From positions 186,001 through 250,000 of the forward strand of contig NZ_FOMI01000003.1 of the NCBI RefSeq assembly GCF_900112595.1: a stretch of 64,000 nucleotides of DNA. The letters are read 5' to 3'. The stretch's first letter is position 1. Each line of letters starts with the position of its first letter. Of the stretch, positions 45,516-54,208 are shown in pieces. Source of the DNA: Algibacter pectinivorans. GTDB taxonomy: Bacteria > Bacteroidota > Bacteroidia > Flavobacteriales > Flavobacteriaceae. The position numbers and the translations under genes were made by a program. The notes under the pieces were generated by a model. That model did no database searches, was not told where the DNA came from, and saw nothing but the letters and a program-made list of their open reading frames with translations.

Positions 45516-45905
45516 TTAATCAAATAATTCGGTAATTTCTTTAGGAATTCTAGAAGGGCGTTCCGTTTTAGCATTTATAAAACACCATTTGGTTTCGGAT
45601 TTGGCAAGTAATTTATTGGTGCTCGCATTATGCATTTCTACAACGCGAGTATACGTAACACCTTCGGCCTTTGCGATATATGTTTTTAAGTTTATGGTGT
45701 CATTTAAAAACGCGGCGCTCTTATATTCTATAAAATGAGATAAAAGAAACCAACTGTATTTAGTTTGCAGTTCTTCTGATGCTTTCGATTGCCAATGGGC
45801 TTTAGCAATATCTTGCACCCACTGCACATAATGCACGTTATTAACGTGGTTTAAATCGTCAATATGATCTTTTGTAACCGTTAAGCTAGTTTCGTATGTT
45901 TTCAT
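45516..45905 (-). CDS. Acyl-CoA thioesterase (4HBT/YbgC-FadM-like)
   Basis: 129-aa hot-dog-fold protein. The active-site segment DDLNHVNNVHYVQWVQDI carries the Asn-His-Val-N-N pattern of the 4-hydroxybenzoyl-CoA thioesterase family; then FLLSHFIEYKSAAFLNDTI and KSETKWCFINAKTERPSRIP. Hydrolyses acyl-CoA or acyl-ACP; chain specificity unknown. It lies 63 bases downstream of galT on the same strand but has its own -7 candidate, so it is probably not a galactose gene. Confidence 0.88.
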   Translation of the reverse strand: MKTYETSLTVTKDHIDDLNHVNNVHYVQWVQDIAKAHWQSKASEELQTKYSWFLLSHFIEYKSAAFLNDTINLKTYIAKAEGVTYTRVVEMHNASTNKLLAKSETKWCFINAKTERPSRIPKEITELFD

Positions 45906-45932
45906 TTAAAATAAACTATCAGAATAGGACAA

Positions 45933-45940
45933 CAAAAATA
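45933..45940 (-). promoter_or_regulatory. Candidate -7 element for the thioesterase gene
   Basis: TATTTTTG on the minus strand, 27 bp before the ATG, matches TAnnTTTG; no -33 TTG seen. Confidence 0.35.
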
Positions 45941-45968
45941 GAGGTTTCTATCTAGGTTATCCTATTAA

Positions 45969-46991
45969 TTATAATAGTTCTTTTAACATTTTCACAGCAG
46001 ATTCTGCTGTAATGTCTCTTTGAGGCGATCCAAACATTTCGTAACCTACCATGAATTTTTTAACCGTTGCGCTTCGTAAAAGTGGCGGATAAAAGCTCAT
46101 GTGCCAATGCCAATGACTATTTTTATTACCATCTGTTGGCGCTTGATGAATGCCTGATGAATACGGGAACGAGGTGTTAAATAATTTATCGTAAGCTTTT
46201 GTTATTACGGCAATAGCTTCGGCGTATTGTAGTGTTTCGGTATCGGTCATATCCAAGATGTTAGTCATGTGTCTTTTTGGAGCAATCATAGCTTCAAAAG
46301 GCCATACCGCCCAAAACGGAATGATAACTACAAAACCATCATTTTCAAAAATAATGCGCTCTTGGTTTTCTAATTCTTGTGTTAAATAGTCGCCCAATAA
46401 GCTACTGTTATTTTTGTTATAGTAGTTTAACTGTTGTGTGTTTTTTTTGTCAACTTCATTAGGAAGTGTGGACTGGCTCCAAATTTGACCATGCGGATGC
46501 GGATTGCTACAACCCATTACTGCACCTTTGTTTTCAAATATTTGAACGTAATTAATTTTAGGGTTTGCAGCCAATGCTTTAAACTCGTTTTGCCACGCGA
46601 AAACTACATGCTGAATCTCGTTAGCAGACATATCGGCTAAACTTTTAGAGTGGTCTGGACTAAAACAAATGACTTTACAAATACCAGTTTCGCTTTCTGC
46701 AACAAGTAAACCATCGTTTACCGAAAACGTAGGAGAATCGTTTTGTAAAGCTGCAAAATCGTTTGTAAAAACAAACACATCTTTATAATTAGGGTTTACT
46801 TCTCCGTTAATTCTTGTATTTCCGGCGCACAAGTAACATGACGCATCGTATGATGGTCGTTTTTCGTTATTAACCGCTTCATTTTGACCTTGCCATGGTC
46901 GTTTGGCTCTATGTGGAGACACTAAAACCCATTCGCCAGTTAAAATATTAAAGCGTTTATGCGAGTAATCTTGTAAATCTGTATTTTTCAT
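45969..46991 (-). CDS. galT: Galactose-1-phosphate uridylyltransferase
   Basis: 340 aa. Transfers UMP between UDP-glucose and galactose-1-phosphate (Leloir pathway). Family motifs: NILTGEWVLVSPHRAKRPWQ, CYLCAGNTR (zinc Cys pair), VFTNDFAALQND, GCSNPHPHGQIWSQ with the catalytic His of HPH, FWAVWPFEAMIAPKRH, and HQAPTDGNKNSHWHWHMSFY. Length as usual for the class. Last gene of the galactose operon, 28 bases after galK. Firm. Confidence 0.96.
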   Translation of the reverse strand: MKNTDLQDYSHKRFNILTGEWVLVSPHRAKRPWQGQNEAVNNEKRPSYDASCYLCAGNTRINGEVNPNYKDVFVFTNDFAALQNDSPTFSVNDGLLVAESETGICKVICFSPDHSKSLADMSANEIQHVVFAWQNEFKALAANPKINYVQIFENKGAVMGCSNPHPHGQIWSQSTLPNEVDKKNTQQLNYYNKNNSSLLGDYLTQELENQERIIFENDGFVVIIPFWAVWPFEAMIAPKRHMTNILDMTDTETLQYAEAIAVITKAYDKLFNTSFPYSSGIHQAPTDGNKNSHWHWHMSFYPPLLRSATVKKFMVGYEMFGSPQRDITAESAVKMLKELL

Positions 46992-47019
46992 TATTGGAAA
47001 TATAAAATCGTTGATTTTT

Positions 47020-48168
47020 TTATTTTACTAAGTGTGTGCCATCAGAAAGTGCAATAAAATACACCGAGCAATCTTTATTAAACTGTTTTTTGTATGCCTT
47101 AGAAGCTGTTTCTGCAAAGGCTTCAGCTTCACGTTTTGCAATTAAATTTATGGTGCAACCACCAAAGCCACCACCCATCATTCTGGCCCCTAAAACGTGC
47201 TTGTTCTGTTTAGCTTGTGCCACTAAAAAATCTAATTCCTCGCAGCTTACTTTGTATTGGTTTGAAAGCCCTTCATGCGATTGATAAATTAAAGCGCCTA
47301 AGGTGTCTAAATCATTATTTTCAATAGCTTTTGCAGCTTTAATAGTTCTTCTGTTTTCTTGAATAACATAAAGCGCTTTTTGATAATTTTCTGGAGTTAC
47401 CTTGTCTTTAACCGTTTCTAAATCGGCTTCGGTAGCGTCTCTTAAAGCTTTAATATTTAATAATTCGGAAATAGCCTCGCAAGCCGATCGTCGGTCGTTA
47501 TAAGCACTATCAGATAAACTATGTTTTACATTTGTGTTAATAAGCATTAATTGATGATCTTTAAAATCGATCTTATAAGGGTTCGATTTTATGGTTCTAC
47601 AATCTAAATGTAATGCATGGTCTTTTTTACCAAACATACTAGCGTATTGATCCATTATACCGCATTTAACACCTACATAATTGTGTTCTGCTTTTTGCGA
47701 AATTAAAATCATATCCTCTTTAGATAAACCTAGCTGAAACAACTCATTTAACCCAAATACAACACTGTTTTCTAGTGCTGCCGACGATGACATACCTGCG
47801 CCACCAGGAATATTTCCTTTAAACACAATATTAAAATTGCCTATGGTTTTATTTCTATTTTGTATTTCGGCTACAACACCAAAAACATAATTTTCCCAAC
47901 TGCCTTCTTTTGATGGTTTGAGTGTATCTAGGTTAAATTCGATAGTGCTATCTAAGTCCAAAGCTATAGCGGTAGATTGTCCTGTGTCGCTTTTTTCAAT
48001 TGCTGCCGCAATACCTTTGTTTACAGCTGCCGGAAAAACAAAGCCATCATTGTAATCGGTATGTTCGCCAATAATATTAATTCGTCCAGGAGAGAATATA
48101 AGTAGCGGGGTTGTTTTAAATTCCTTTAAAAATGCCGCTTCAACCTCTTTTATAAGTGTATTGGTCAT
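47020..48168 (-). CDS. galK: Galactokinase
   Basis: 382-aa GHMP kinase. Phosphorylates alpha-D-galactose at C1. Substrate signature PGRINIIGEHTDYNDGFVFP, ATP loop GNIPGGAGMSSSAALE, catalytic Asp in CGIMDQYASMFG, and the C-terminal ARMMGGGFGGCTINL. Length typical. Four bases... its start lies 3 bases after the stop of the aldose-epimerase gene, so translation is likely coupled. Operon order gntR-type regulator, epimerase, galK, galT. Firm. Confidence 0.96.
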   Translation of the reverse strand: MTNTLIKEVEAAFLKEFKTTPLLIFSPGRINIIGEHTDYNDGFVFPAAVNKGIAAAIEKSDTGQSTAIALDLDSTIEFNLDTLKPSKEGSWENYVFGVVAEIQNRNKTIGNFNIVFKGNIPGGAGMSSSAALENSVVFGLNELFQLGLSKEDMILISQKAEHNYVGVKCGIMDQYASMFGKKDHALHLDCRTIKSNPYKIDFKDHQLMLINTNVKHSLSDSAYNDRRSACEAISELLNIKALRDATEADLETVKDKVTPENYQKALYVIQENRRTIKAAKAIENNDLDTLGALIYQSHEGLSNQYKVSCEELDFLVAQAKQNKHVLGARMMGGGFGGCTINLIAKREAEAFAETASKAYKKQFNKDCSVYFIALSDGTHLVK

Positions 48169-48171
48169 AAT

Positions 48172-49062
48172 TTAGTTGTTTTCAAGATTTAAGGTCCACG
48201 TAATGGAGTAGGTGTCGTTTGGTTTTAAAATATCTAGCCCAATGTTATTATTAAAACTGTTTGAAACACCGGTTGTAGGCTCTATGGCAATAGTGTTTAA
48301 TTTTGGAGGCGTGTACGCTTGTAAAAAGTTGTTTTTTGCCGAAGAATATATAGATAACTTATACTTTGGTGTATAAAATTGGATAGTATTAGAGTCTAAA
48401 ATCCAACAATCATCTAATTTTTTGTTTTCAATTTTAAGGGATTTAAAGTGTTCTAGTTTTTCTGTTCCGGTAGTAATATTGCGGTCGCCAATGACTAATT
48501 TTTCAGAAGAATCAAATTCTAAAATACTTTCCGATAGATTATCGCTTACAAAATAAGGATGCCAACCTAAGTTAAACGGAAAAGCTTTAGAGTCTGTATT
48601 TTCCACTGAAAAATCAAGCTCTAAATTAGTTTTGGTAAACGTATAAGTTAATTGAATTTTGAAGGTATACGGAAAGCCAATAGATTCGTTTTCTTCTACA
48701 TATTCTAATTTAATACTTGCAGACTCGTTGTCTGTAAAAGTATCAACGACATTAAAAGATTTGTTGTAAACCAAACCATGTAAGGCGTTGTTTTCTTCTG
48801 TTTGGTTTATTTCAAATTGGTATAATTTGTTATTGTAAGTGTATTGTCCATCTTTTATTCTATTGGCAAAAGGAAATAGAATAGAGGAGGCGTATGTATC
48901 TTTATAAGGCAATGGCTCTAGGCTTTTAATTATGGCTTGTCCGTTTAAAGTTAGTTCCTGTAAACTGGCTCCTTCATTAAGCTTAATCTGGCCATAAACC
49001 TTATGGTTTAATGATTTAATTTCAATTGTATTTAAGGCGTCGTTTTTAGTAATTGAAAACAT
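48172..49062 (-). CDS. Aldose 1-epimerase (galactose mutarotase-like)
   Basis: 296 aa of the beta-sandwich galactose-mutarotase fold. Catalytic positions visible: first His in NALHGLVYNKSF, second His in NLGWHPYFVS, and catalytic Glu in NTIAIEPTTGVSN. Interconverts alpha and beta anomers of galactose, supplying the alpha form to GalK. No signal peptide, so cytoplasmic. It is close to the GalM-related type common in Bacteroidota; because several subfamilies exist I leave the symbol empty. Lies between the regulator gene (19 bases) and galK (3 bases). Confidence 0.9.
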   Translation of the reverse strand: MFSITKNDALNTIEIKSLNHKVYGQIKLNEGASLQELTLNGQAIIKSLEPLPYKDTYASSILFPFANRIKDGQYTYNNKLYQFEINQTEENNALHGLVYNKSFNVVDTFTDNESASIKLEYVEENESIGFPYTFKIQLTYTFTKTNLELDFSVENTDSKAFPFNLGWHPYFVSDNLSESILEFDSSEKLVIGDRNITTGTEKLEHFKSLKIENKKLDDCWILDSNTIQFYTPKYKLSIYSSAKNNFLQAYTPPKLNTIAIEPTTGVSNSFNNNIGLDILKPNDTYSITWTLNLENN

Positions 49063-49081
49063 AATTAGTTCTTATTTATAG

Positions 49082-50074
49082 TTATATCGAGCTTCTAATA
49101 ATTAGATTATTAGTGTTCTCTATTTTAGTTTGTTCTTTATTTAAAATCATTTTGGCTAGACGTTTCCCCATGTAGTTGAAATCTGTTGAAATGGTTGTTA
49201 TTCCGCCCAAGACAATTTCTTTAAGCAAGGTGTCATTATAGGATATTATGCCAATATCTTCGGCTATTAATAAACCTTCACTTTTCATTTGTTTGATTAT
49301 TTTTAGCAAGATTTTATCCTCGGGAATAATGTATAATTCGCCTTTAGTTAAAGTCCTGTTTTTTAATGTTGCAATACAATCAAAAGGCATGTTGTTGCTT
49401 GTGCAAAAATCAATAAACCCTGCTTTCATGGGTAAAGGTTGTTTATCTTCAGAAAACAATAAAATTAATTTTTTATATTTTTTTATAAGATGAATAGCTT
49501 TGGAAAGATTATTAAAAATGGTCTTTTCGAAATTTTGATAAATCGCAGGATATTCTCTTAACTCCTCTTGAGTTTGGTCTAAAATATAAACTTTGTCTTT
49601 TGGTAAATTTTGAATCGCTGATTTTGTGTTTTTTAAATTAGCAGGCATGATTACATAATAGTTATAATCACCTGTATTTTCTAATATTAGCTTATCGAAG
49701 GTGTTTTTGTTGAAGTGATGAAAAAAAATATCGACTTGAATATTATCACCTAAGTGTTCTAAAAATGAATTGTATAAATCTTCTTTAAAGGAATTTAATT
49801 CGTCGAATAATAAAAATATTTTCTGATTAACGTTGATGTTTTCACTGTTAACGTAATAGCCTTTGCCAACTATAGATTTTATGATACCTCTACTTTTTAG
49901 CTCGTTAAAGGCTGTCATTACTGTGTCTCTAGACAGGTTGTTGTCATCCTTAATTTTATTAATAGACGGTATTTGGTCTCCTTTTTTAAGAGTGCCAACA
50001 AGTATAGCATCTTCAATAGAATTGATAATTTGCTTATACTTTGGGATTCCTATTTCTTTTTTAATTTTAATCAT
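49082..50074 (-). CDS. GntR-family transcriptional regulator with LacI-like effector domain
   Basis: 330 aa from ATG 50074 (MIKIKKEIGIPKYKQIINSI). A TTG at 50086 is in frame, but it overlaps the best -7 element (50084-50091). N-terminal GntR winged helix (about 1-72; IEDAILVGTLKKGDQIPSIN, NNLSRDTVMTAFNELKSRGI), then a periplasmic-binding-protein-like sugar sensor (about 80-330; GLLIAEDIGIISYNDTLLKE, GGITTISTDFNYMGKRLAKM). It is the first gene of the galactose operon and divergent from the symporter gene, so it most likely senses galactose and controls both. That is inferred from position. Confidence 0.88.
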   Translation of the reverse strand: MIKIKKEIGIPKYKQIINSIEDAILVGTLKKGDQIPSINKIKDDNNLSRDTVMTAFNELKSRGIIKSIVGKGYYVNSENINVNQKIFLLFDELNSFKEDLYNSFLEHLGDNIQVDIFFHHFNKNTFDKLILENTGDYNYYVIMPANLKNTKSAIQNLPKDKVYILDQTQEELREYPAIYQNFEKTIFNNLSKAIHLIKKYKKLILLFSEDKQPLPMKAGFIDFCTSNNMPFDCIATLKNRTLTKGELYIIPEDKILLKIIKQMKSEGLLIAEDIGIISYNDTLLKEIVLGGITTISTDFNYMGKRLAKMILNKEQTKIENTNNLIIRSSI

Positions 50075-50083
50075 AATGTATTG

Positions 50084-50091
50084 CAAATATA
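50084..50091 (-). promoter_or_regulatory. Candidate -7 element for the regulator/galactose operon
   Basis: TATATTTG on the minus strand, only 9 bp before ATG 50074; it would give an almost leaderless transcript. No -33 TTG at normal spacing. Confidence 0.35.
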
Positions 50092-50110
50092 TATTTATTT
50101 ATACATAAAA

Positions 50111-50128
50111 CCTACTAGACCCTACTAG
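50111..50128. promoter_or_regulatory. Tandem repeat, candidate operator in the divergent galactose promoter region
   Basis: CCTACTAG occurs at 50111-50118 and again at 50121-50128, a 10-bp period (one helical turn). It lies between the two divergent promoters, upstream of both, and is a candidate site for the GntR-type regulator or an activator. Confidence 0.4.
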
Positions 50129-50154
50129 TTTGTTTTTTTATTTTTATTGAATCG

Positions 50155-50184
50155 TTGTAGTTTAAATATTAATATATATATTTG
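50155..50184 (+). promoter_or_regulatory. Promoter of the SGLT-like symporter gene
   Basis: TTG (50155-50157), 19-bp spacer, TATATTTG (50177-50184): a full flavobacterial TTG-N17-23-TAnnTTTG promoter, with a start site expected near 50190 and a leader of about 35 nt. Confidence 0.6.
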
Positions 50185-50224
50185 AAACATTGTTAAAAGA
50201 AAACTAAACTAAACCAAAAATATA

Positions 50225-51811
50225 ATGTTAGGAATACTTTCATTTGCCGGTTTCACTATTTTGGTGGCCGTTATTGCTTATTATGCCACAAAAGGTACAA
50301 ACGAAAAATCTTCAGACGGATATTTTCTAGGAGGAAGAAGTCTTACTGCAGGAGTTATTGCAGGATCTTTATTATTAACAAACTTATCTACCGAGCAAAT
50401 TGTAGGGCTTAATGGTTCTGCTTATGCCGATGGTATTTTGGTTATGGCTTGGGAAACCTTAGCAGCTATAGCTATGGTTATAACGGCTGTGTTTTTATTG
50501 CCAAAATACTTAAAAGGTGGTATTTCTACCATTCCAACGTATTTAGAACGTCGATTTGATACTACAACAAAAGCTATGACTTCTGGTTTGTTTTTGTCTG
50601 GTTATGCCATTGTATTGTTGCCAATTGTATTGTATTCTGGTTCTTTAGGAATTAGTGGTATGTTTAATCTTCCAGAATTACTTGGAATATCTGAATGGGA
50701 GTCTGTTTGGTTATGTGTTTGGAGTATAGGTCTTATAGGTTCTGTATATGCTATTTTTGGGGGGTTAAAAGCTGTAGCTGTTTCAGACTCCATTAATGCT
50801 ATTGGTTTACTTATAGGAGGTCTTTTAATTCCTGTATTTGGCTTAATGGCTATAGGAGATGAAGGTAGTATTACTAGTGGGTTAGCTAAATTAACTAGCG
50901 AATATCCAGAAAAATTAAATGCTATAGGTGGTGAAGATTCTTCTATACCTTTTGCTACTATTTTTACAGGAATGATGCTCGTGCAACTTTTTTATTGGGG
51001 TACTAATCAACAAATTATACAACGCGCTTTAGGGGCTAAAAATCTAGCCGAAGGTCAAAAAGGATTAACGTTAGCGGCATTTATTAAGATATTAGGGCCA
51101 ATTATTGTAGTTCTTCCAGGTATAATTGCTTACCATAAATGGGGGGGAGAGGTTTTGTCTAACAATGATATTGCATATCCGAGGTTAGTAGCAGAAGTGT
51201 TACCAAAACCTATGGTAGGCTTCTTTGCGGCTGTTATGTTTGGTGCTATTTTAAGTTCGTTTAACTCGGCCTTAAATAGTTGTGTTACTCTGTTTGGTAT
51301 AGATATTTACAAGCAATTTATTAACAAAACAGCGGAAGAAAGTAGAGTAGTGTCTGTGGGTAAAAAGTTTGGTATTGTACTGGCTATTTTTTCTATGTTT
51401 GTAGCTCCGTTTTTATATTATGCTTCGGATGGTTTGTTTGGTTATTTACAAACTGTAAACGGAGCATATAGTGTGCCTATTCTTACTGTTATTGTGGTTG
51501 GGTTTTTATCAAAACGTGTTCCTGCATTGGCTGCCAAAGTAGGTATTGTTTTTGCTTTTGTATTTTATGTAACATATATTATTTTAGCAAAAGGTTTTGA
51601 GATGGACTTGCCACATTTCTTGCATTTTCAGTTTATGGCTTTTGTGCTTACAATAATAATTATGTTGATTATTGGTAAATTAAAACCTAGAGAAACCGAT
51701 TATGTTCAAGAATATACCCGAGAGGTTGATGTTACACCTTGGAAATTTGTTAAACCTGTAGGTCTTGTAATTTGCATTGTGGTAATTAGTACTTACGTGA
51801 TTTTTAGCTAA
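50225..51811 (+). CDS. SGLT-like sodium:sugar symporter (SSS family)
   Basis: 528 aa with about 14 membrane segments. Features of the galactose-transporting Vibrio SGLT type: GYFLGGRSLTAGVIAGSLLL, NLSTEQIVGLNGSAYADG and MAWETLAAIA (substrate Gln and Glu), LFYWGTNQQIIQRALGAKNL (YW.TNQ motif), FGAILSSFNSALNSCVTLFG (Na+ site Ser residues). Inner membrane; couples Na+ influx to uptake of a hexose. Its position divergent from the galactose regulator and operon supports galactose as substrate. Closed by a terminator. Family firm, substrate inferred. Confidence 0.92.
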   Translation: MLGILSFAGFTILVAVIAYYATKGTNEKSSDGYFLGGRSLTAGVIAGSLLLTNLSTEQIVGLNGSAYADGILVMAWETLAAIAMVITAVFLLPKYLKGGISTIPTYLERRFDTTTKAMTSGLFLSGYAIVLLPIVLYSGSLGISGMFNLPELLGISEWESVWLCVWSIGLIGSVYAIFGGLKAVAVSDSINAIGLLIGGLLIPVFGLMAIGDEGSITSGLAKLTSEYPEKLNAIGGEDSSIPFATIFTGMMLVQLFYWGTNQQIIQRALGAKNLAEGQKGLTLAAFIKILGPIIVVLPGIIAYHKWGGEVLSNNDIAYPRLVAEVLPKPMVGFFAAVMFGAILSSFNSALNSCVTLFGIDIYKQFINKTAEESRVVSVGKKFGIVLAIFSMFVAPFLYYASDGLFGYLQTVNGAYSVPILTVIVVGFLSKRVPALAAKVGIVFAFVFYVTYIILAKGFEMDLPHFLHFQFMAFVLTIIIMLIIGKLKPRETDYVQEYTREVDVTPWKFVKPVGLVICIVVISTYVIFS

Positions 51812-51834
51812 AAAAATATAACGTTTTAATATAT

Positions 51835-51871
51835 AAATCGTCATTAATTATAATTAATGGCGATTTTTTTT
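51835..51871 (+). terminator. Terminator of the symporter gene
   Basis: Stem AAATCGTCATTAATT / AATTAATGGCGATTT (one G-T pair) followed by T-run. Confidence 0.85.
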
Positions 51872-51976
51872 GCTCATTTTTAAGTCTAACTTGATTCGTA
51901 AAATAGCTGTAATTAGGCACATAGCTTAATTTTTATTTTAAATGTTATTTTCTAGTAAAAATTATAAACATTTCTT

Positions 51977-52007
51977 TTGGTTAGATATATAGTTAATTTT
52001 ATATTTG
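51977..52007 (+). promoter_or_regulatory. Promoter of tRNA-Arg
   Basis: TTG (51977-51979), 20-bp spacer, TATATTTG (52000-52007), about 30 bp before the mature tRNA 5' end. Confidence 0.6.
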
Positions 52008-52037
52008 CACACCGGAAAACGAAAATGTTTTCTTTGA

Positions 52038-52111
52038 GGGCTCTTAGCTCAGCTGGATAGAGCACCTCCCTTCTAAGGAGGCGGTCGCAGGTTCGAATCC
52101 TGCAGGGCTCA
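52038..52111 (+). tRNA. tRNA-Arg (anticodon UCU)
   Basis: 74-nt cloverleaf. Acceptor GGGCTCT pairs with AGGGCTC (two G-T pairs), D-arm AGCTC...GAGC with loop AGCTGGATA, anticodon stem CCTCC/GGAGG with loop CTTCTAA (anticodon TCT), T-arm GCAGG/CCTGC with loop TTCGAAT, discriminator A. The 3' CCA is not encoded. A promoter precedes it and a terminator hairpin follows. Decodes AGA, a frequent Arg codon in this AT-rich genome. Confidence 0.96.
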
Positions 52112-52114
52112 CTT

Positions 52115-52146
52115 AAAGCTTCACTATATTTAGTGAGGCTTTTTTG
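52115..52146 (+). terminator. Terminator of tRNA-Arg
   Basis: 12-bp stem AAAGCTTCACTA / TAGTGAGGCTTT (one G-T pair), loop TATT, followed by T-run. Confidence 0.85.
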
Positions 52147-52186
52147 TTTTACATACTTTAGATTGCTTTTTGTAACTGTATTGGAT

Positions 52187-52645
52187 ATGAGTGATAATTT
52201 TAAAAATGAATTTTTCGGAATAGGAATTCAGAATGGGAAAACTCCCGAAAACCTAGGTGTTTTATGGCGTACAGCTCAAAACCTAGGGGCAAGTTTTATA
52301 TTTACTATTGGTAATCGCTATGCAAAACAAGCTAGTGATACGCATGATGCTGTTAAAGCAATGCCTTATTTTCATTATGATACTTTCGATGATTTTTTTA
52401 GTAATCTTCCTAAGGGTGCAAGATTGGTAGGTGTGGAGCTTACAGATTCTGCCGAGGCTCTAGAAACCTTTCATCATCCGCGCCGATGTGTGTATTTGTT
52501 AGGAGCCGAGGATCATGGTTTGTCTAAACAAGCTATCGAGAAATCTCATTTTTTAGTAAAATTTAAATCGGAATTAAGTTTAAATGTTGCTGTAGCCGGT
52601 AGTATCGTGCTTTATGATAGAGGTATAGATAAACCTCGCTCTTAG
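52187..52645 (+). CDS. TrmH-type SPOUT RNA methyltransferase
   Basis: 152 aa from ATG 52187 (MSDNFKNEFFGIGIQNGKT); a longer frame reaches back into the tRNA terminator and is rejected. SPOUT (alpha/beta-knot) motifs: NLGVLWRTAQNLGASFIF (motif 1), YLLGAEDHGLS (motif 2) and KSELSLNVAVAGSIVLYDRG (motif 3). Methylates ribose 2'-OH of tRNA or rRNA; the small size fits TrmL-like or TrmH-like enzymes, but the target nucleotide cannot be told. The gene directly after tRNA-Arg is probably coincidental. No signal or extra domain. Confidence 0.9.
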   Translation: MSDNFKNEFFGIGIQNGKTPENLGVLWRTAQNLGASFIFTIGNRYAKQASDTHDAVKAMPYFHYDTFDDFFSNLPKGARLVGVELTDSAEALETFHHPRRCVYLLGAEDHGLSKQAIEKSHFLVKFKSELSLNVAVAGSIVLYDRGIDKPRS

Positions 52646-52662
52646 TTTAACAAGCTCGCCTT

Positions 52663-53019
52663 TTAATTTATAACCTCTTTAGTGCTGTCTGCTCTAAAAC
52701 ATTGTTCTTTACCTAAGTAGTTTGGGTCGCCGTGTTTTTCGGACCAAAAGCCATCTAAAACATCCTTAGATATGCATTTATAAACGACCACACCTTTAAA
52801 AACCTTGTGGTCCATTTTGTAGTTAAAATTAATTACAAGAATGTTGTCCTTAAAAAAACCTGTTCCAAATTGTTCCTGGTCTTTGTTTATTAGCCATTTT
52901 GCTTTAATTCTACTGTTTTCATCAAGCGTTAGGCTTAGAGAGCCTTTATAGGTATTGGGTTCGTCATCTTGATTGCTACCTACTACGGTATAGTGTCCAA
53001 CTAAGTTTTTAAGCATCAT
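52663..53019 (-). CDS. Small conserved-looking protein of unknown function
   Basis: 118 aa, no signal peptide. Beta-rich with YKGSLSLTLDENSRIKAKWL, GTGFFKDNILVINFNYKM and VVVYKCISKDVLDGFWSE, in the manner of small avidin/lipocalin-like barrels. Its start overlaps the stop of the THUMP-like methyltransferase gene by 4 bp, so it is translated together with it. I do not recognise the family and assign no function. Confidence 0.7.
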   Translation of the reverse strand: MMLKNLVGHYTVVGSNQDDEPNTYKGSLSLTLDENSRIKAKWLINKDQEQFGTGFFKDNILVINFNYKMDHKVFKGVVVYKCISKDVLDGFWSEKHGDPNYLGKEQCFRADSTKEVIN

Positions 53020-54200
53020 AAGTTTGTCTTTTTAGTAATTAAAACAATTTTATTGCCGTCCATATCGGTAGTAAAAAACAAATAGTCGTTGCCGCCATCG
53101 TTAATTTTAAATTTGCTTCGTATTTGTTGCACCGTTTCCGGGAAATTTCTTGTGGTAATATTAGCCTTTTTAATGTCCAATCGCTTTATTGTTTTTTTAT
53201 TATAGGGTAAAGAGGCCTCAATAGTGAAAATACGTCCTGGAAAATCTATTAAAGCAGAACTTGTATATAAATGAGAATGCTTTTGAAGCTTGTTAATCTT
53301 CAATTGTTTTGATGTTTGATTAAAGGCACCAGATTTTAATATGGAGGTATTAGGTTCGTATAAATAGGCTAGTGGAAGGCTATATGTTGGTTCGGTTAGC
53401 TTTTCTTCATCTAAAAGAAACGAAAAGTGTTCTTGTTTATCTTTTTTAATATTTACTGTTTTGATGGTAATTTTAGAGTCATATCCGTTTTCTAGAACCC
53501 AAAGCAGTTCCTTAACTTCATTATTAACCGCAACAACATGAATGGTTTTTACGTGTTTTAATTCGCTAATTCCAACTGATATATCCAATAAAGGAGATGT
53601 TTTAATCATGATGTTATTAGAATGTTTAAACAGCATATTTAAATGTTCAGGAACATTGGGTAGGCAATCTTTTAAAAAAAAGACCTTTCCTTTGCTATCA
53701 TGACGTCGAGATGGATCGATATAAATCCAATCAAATTGCTTGTTCGAAGTTTCTAAATAGGCAATACCATCTTCGTTTATGGTTTCTATATTACTAATAT
53801 TTAATTGCTGGTAATTATGGTTAACTATATCCGATAGGCTTTCGTTAATCTCACAATGCGTAACCGATTTAAAACGCTTAGAAAAGTAAAAACAATCTAC
53901 TCCAAAACCTCCTGTTAAATCGATTACAGAGTTGCCATTTATTAATTCCGATTTGTATTTCGCTGTGGTTTCAGACGAGGTTTGCTCGATGTTTAGCTTG
54001 TTAGGGTAGTATATTTTATTAGTGGAATACCAAGTAAAAAGCTTAGATTTACACCTGTTTTTGGCTTCAATTTGTTCTACGATTTGTTTTGTGTCAACAT
54101 CCGGAAATGTGGTTCCTTTTAGTACTAAATCACCTATTGCGATATTCGCATTGTTTTTTATAAAATTTTGAATATCAGTATTTAATATATTTTTATTCAA
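53016..54200 (-). CDS. Class I SAM methyltransferase with THUMP-like C-terminal domain
   Basis: 394 aa. SAM-binding loop VIDLTGGFGVDCFYFSK (about 92-108), acidic strand end THCEIN, and the catalytic-type segment WIYIDPSRRHDSKG (D-P-S-R-R), which is the form found in RNA-cap-like/tRNA-guanine methyltransferases. The last ~70 residues (FPGRIFTIEASLPYNKKTIK, KKANITTRNFPETV) match the THUMP_like domain of Bacteroidota proteins. A role in RNA modification is likely; substrate unknown. Lies 8 bases after the AI-2E family gene and overlaps the following small gene by 4 bp. Confidence 0.87.
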   Translation of the reverse strand: MNKNILNTDIQNFIKNNANIAIGDLVLKGTTFPDVDTKQIVEQIEAKNRCKSKLFTWYSTNKIYYPNKLNIEQTSSETTAKYKSELINGNSVIDLTGGFGVDCFYFSKRFKSVTHCEINESLSDIVNHNYQQLNISNIETINEDGIAYLETSNKQFDWIYIDPSRRHDSKGKVFFLKDCLPNVPEHLNMLFKHSNNIMIKTSPLLDISVGISELKHVKTIHVVAVNNEVKELLWVLENGYDSKITIKTVNIKKDKQEHFSFLLDEEKLTEPTYSLPLAYLYEPNTSILKSGAFNQTSKQLKINKLQKHSHLYTSSALIDFPGRIFTIEASLPYNKKTIKRLDIKKANITTRNFPETVQQIRSKFKINDGGNDYLFFTTDMDGNKIVLITKKTNL

Positions 54201-54208
54201 AGTAAAGA

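Noticed and set aside
52133-52186. Longer start for the TrmH-type gene
   Set aside because: The extension lies inside the tRNA terminator hairpin and gives an unconserved hydrophobic peptide; ATG 52187 starts the conserved part.
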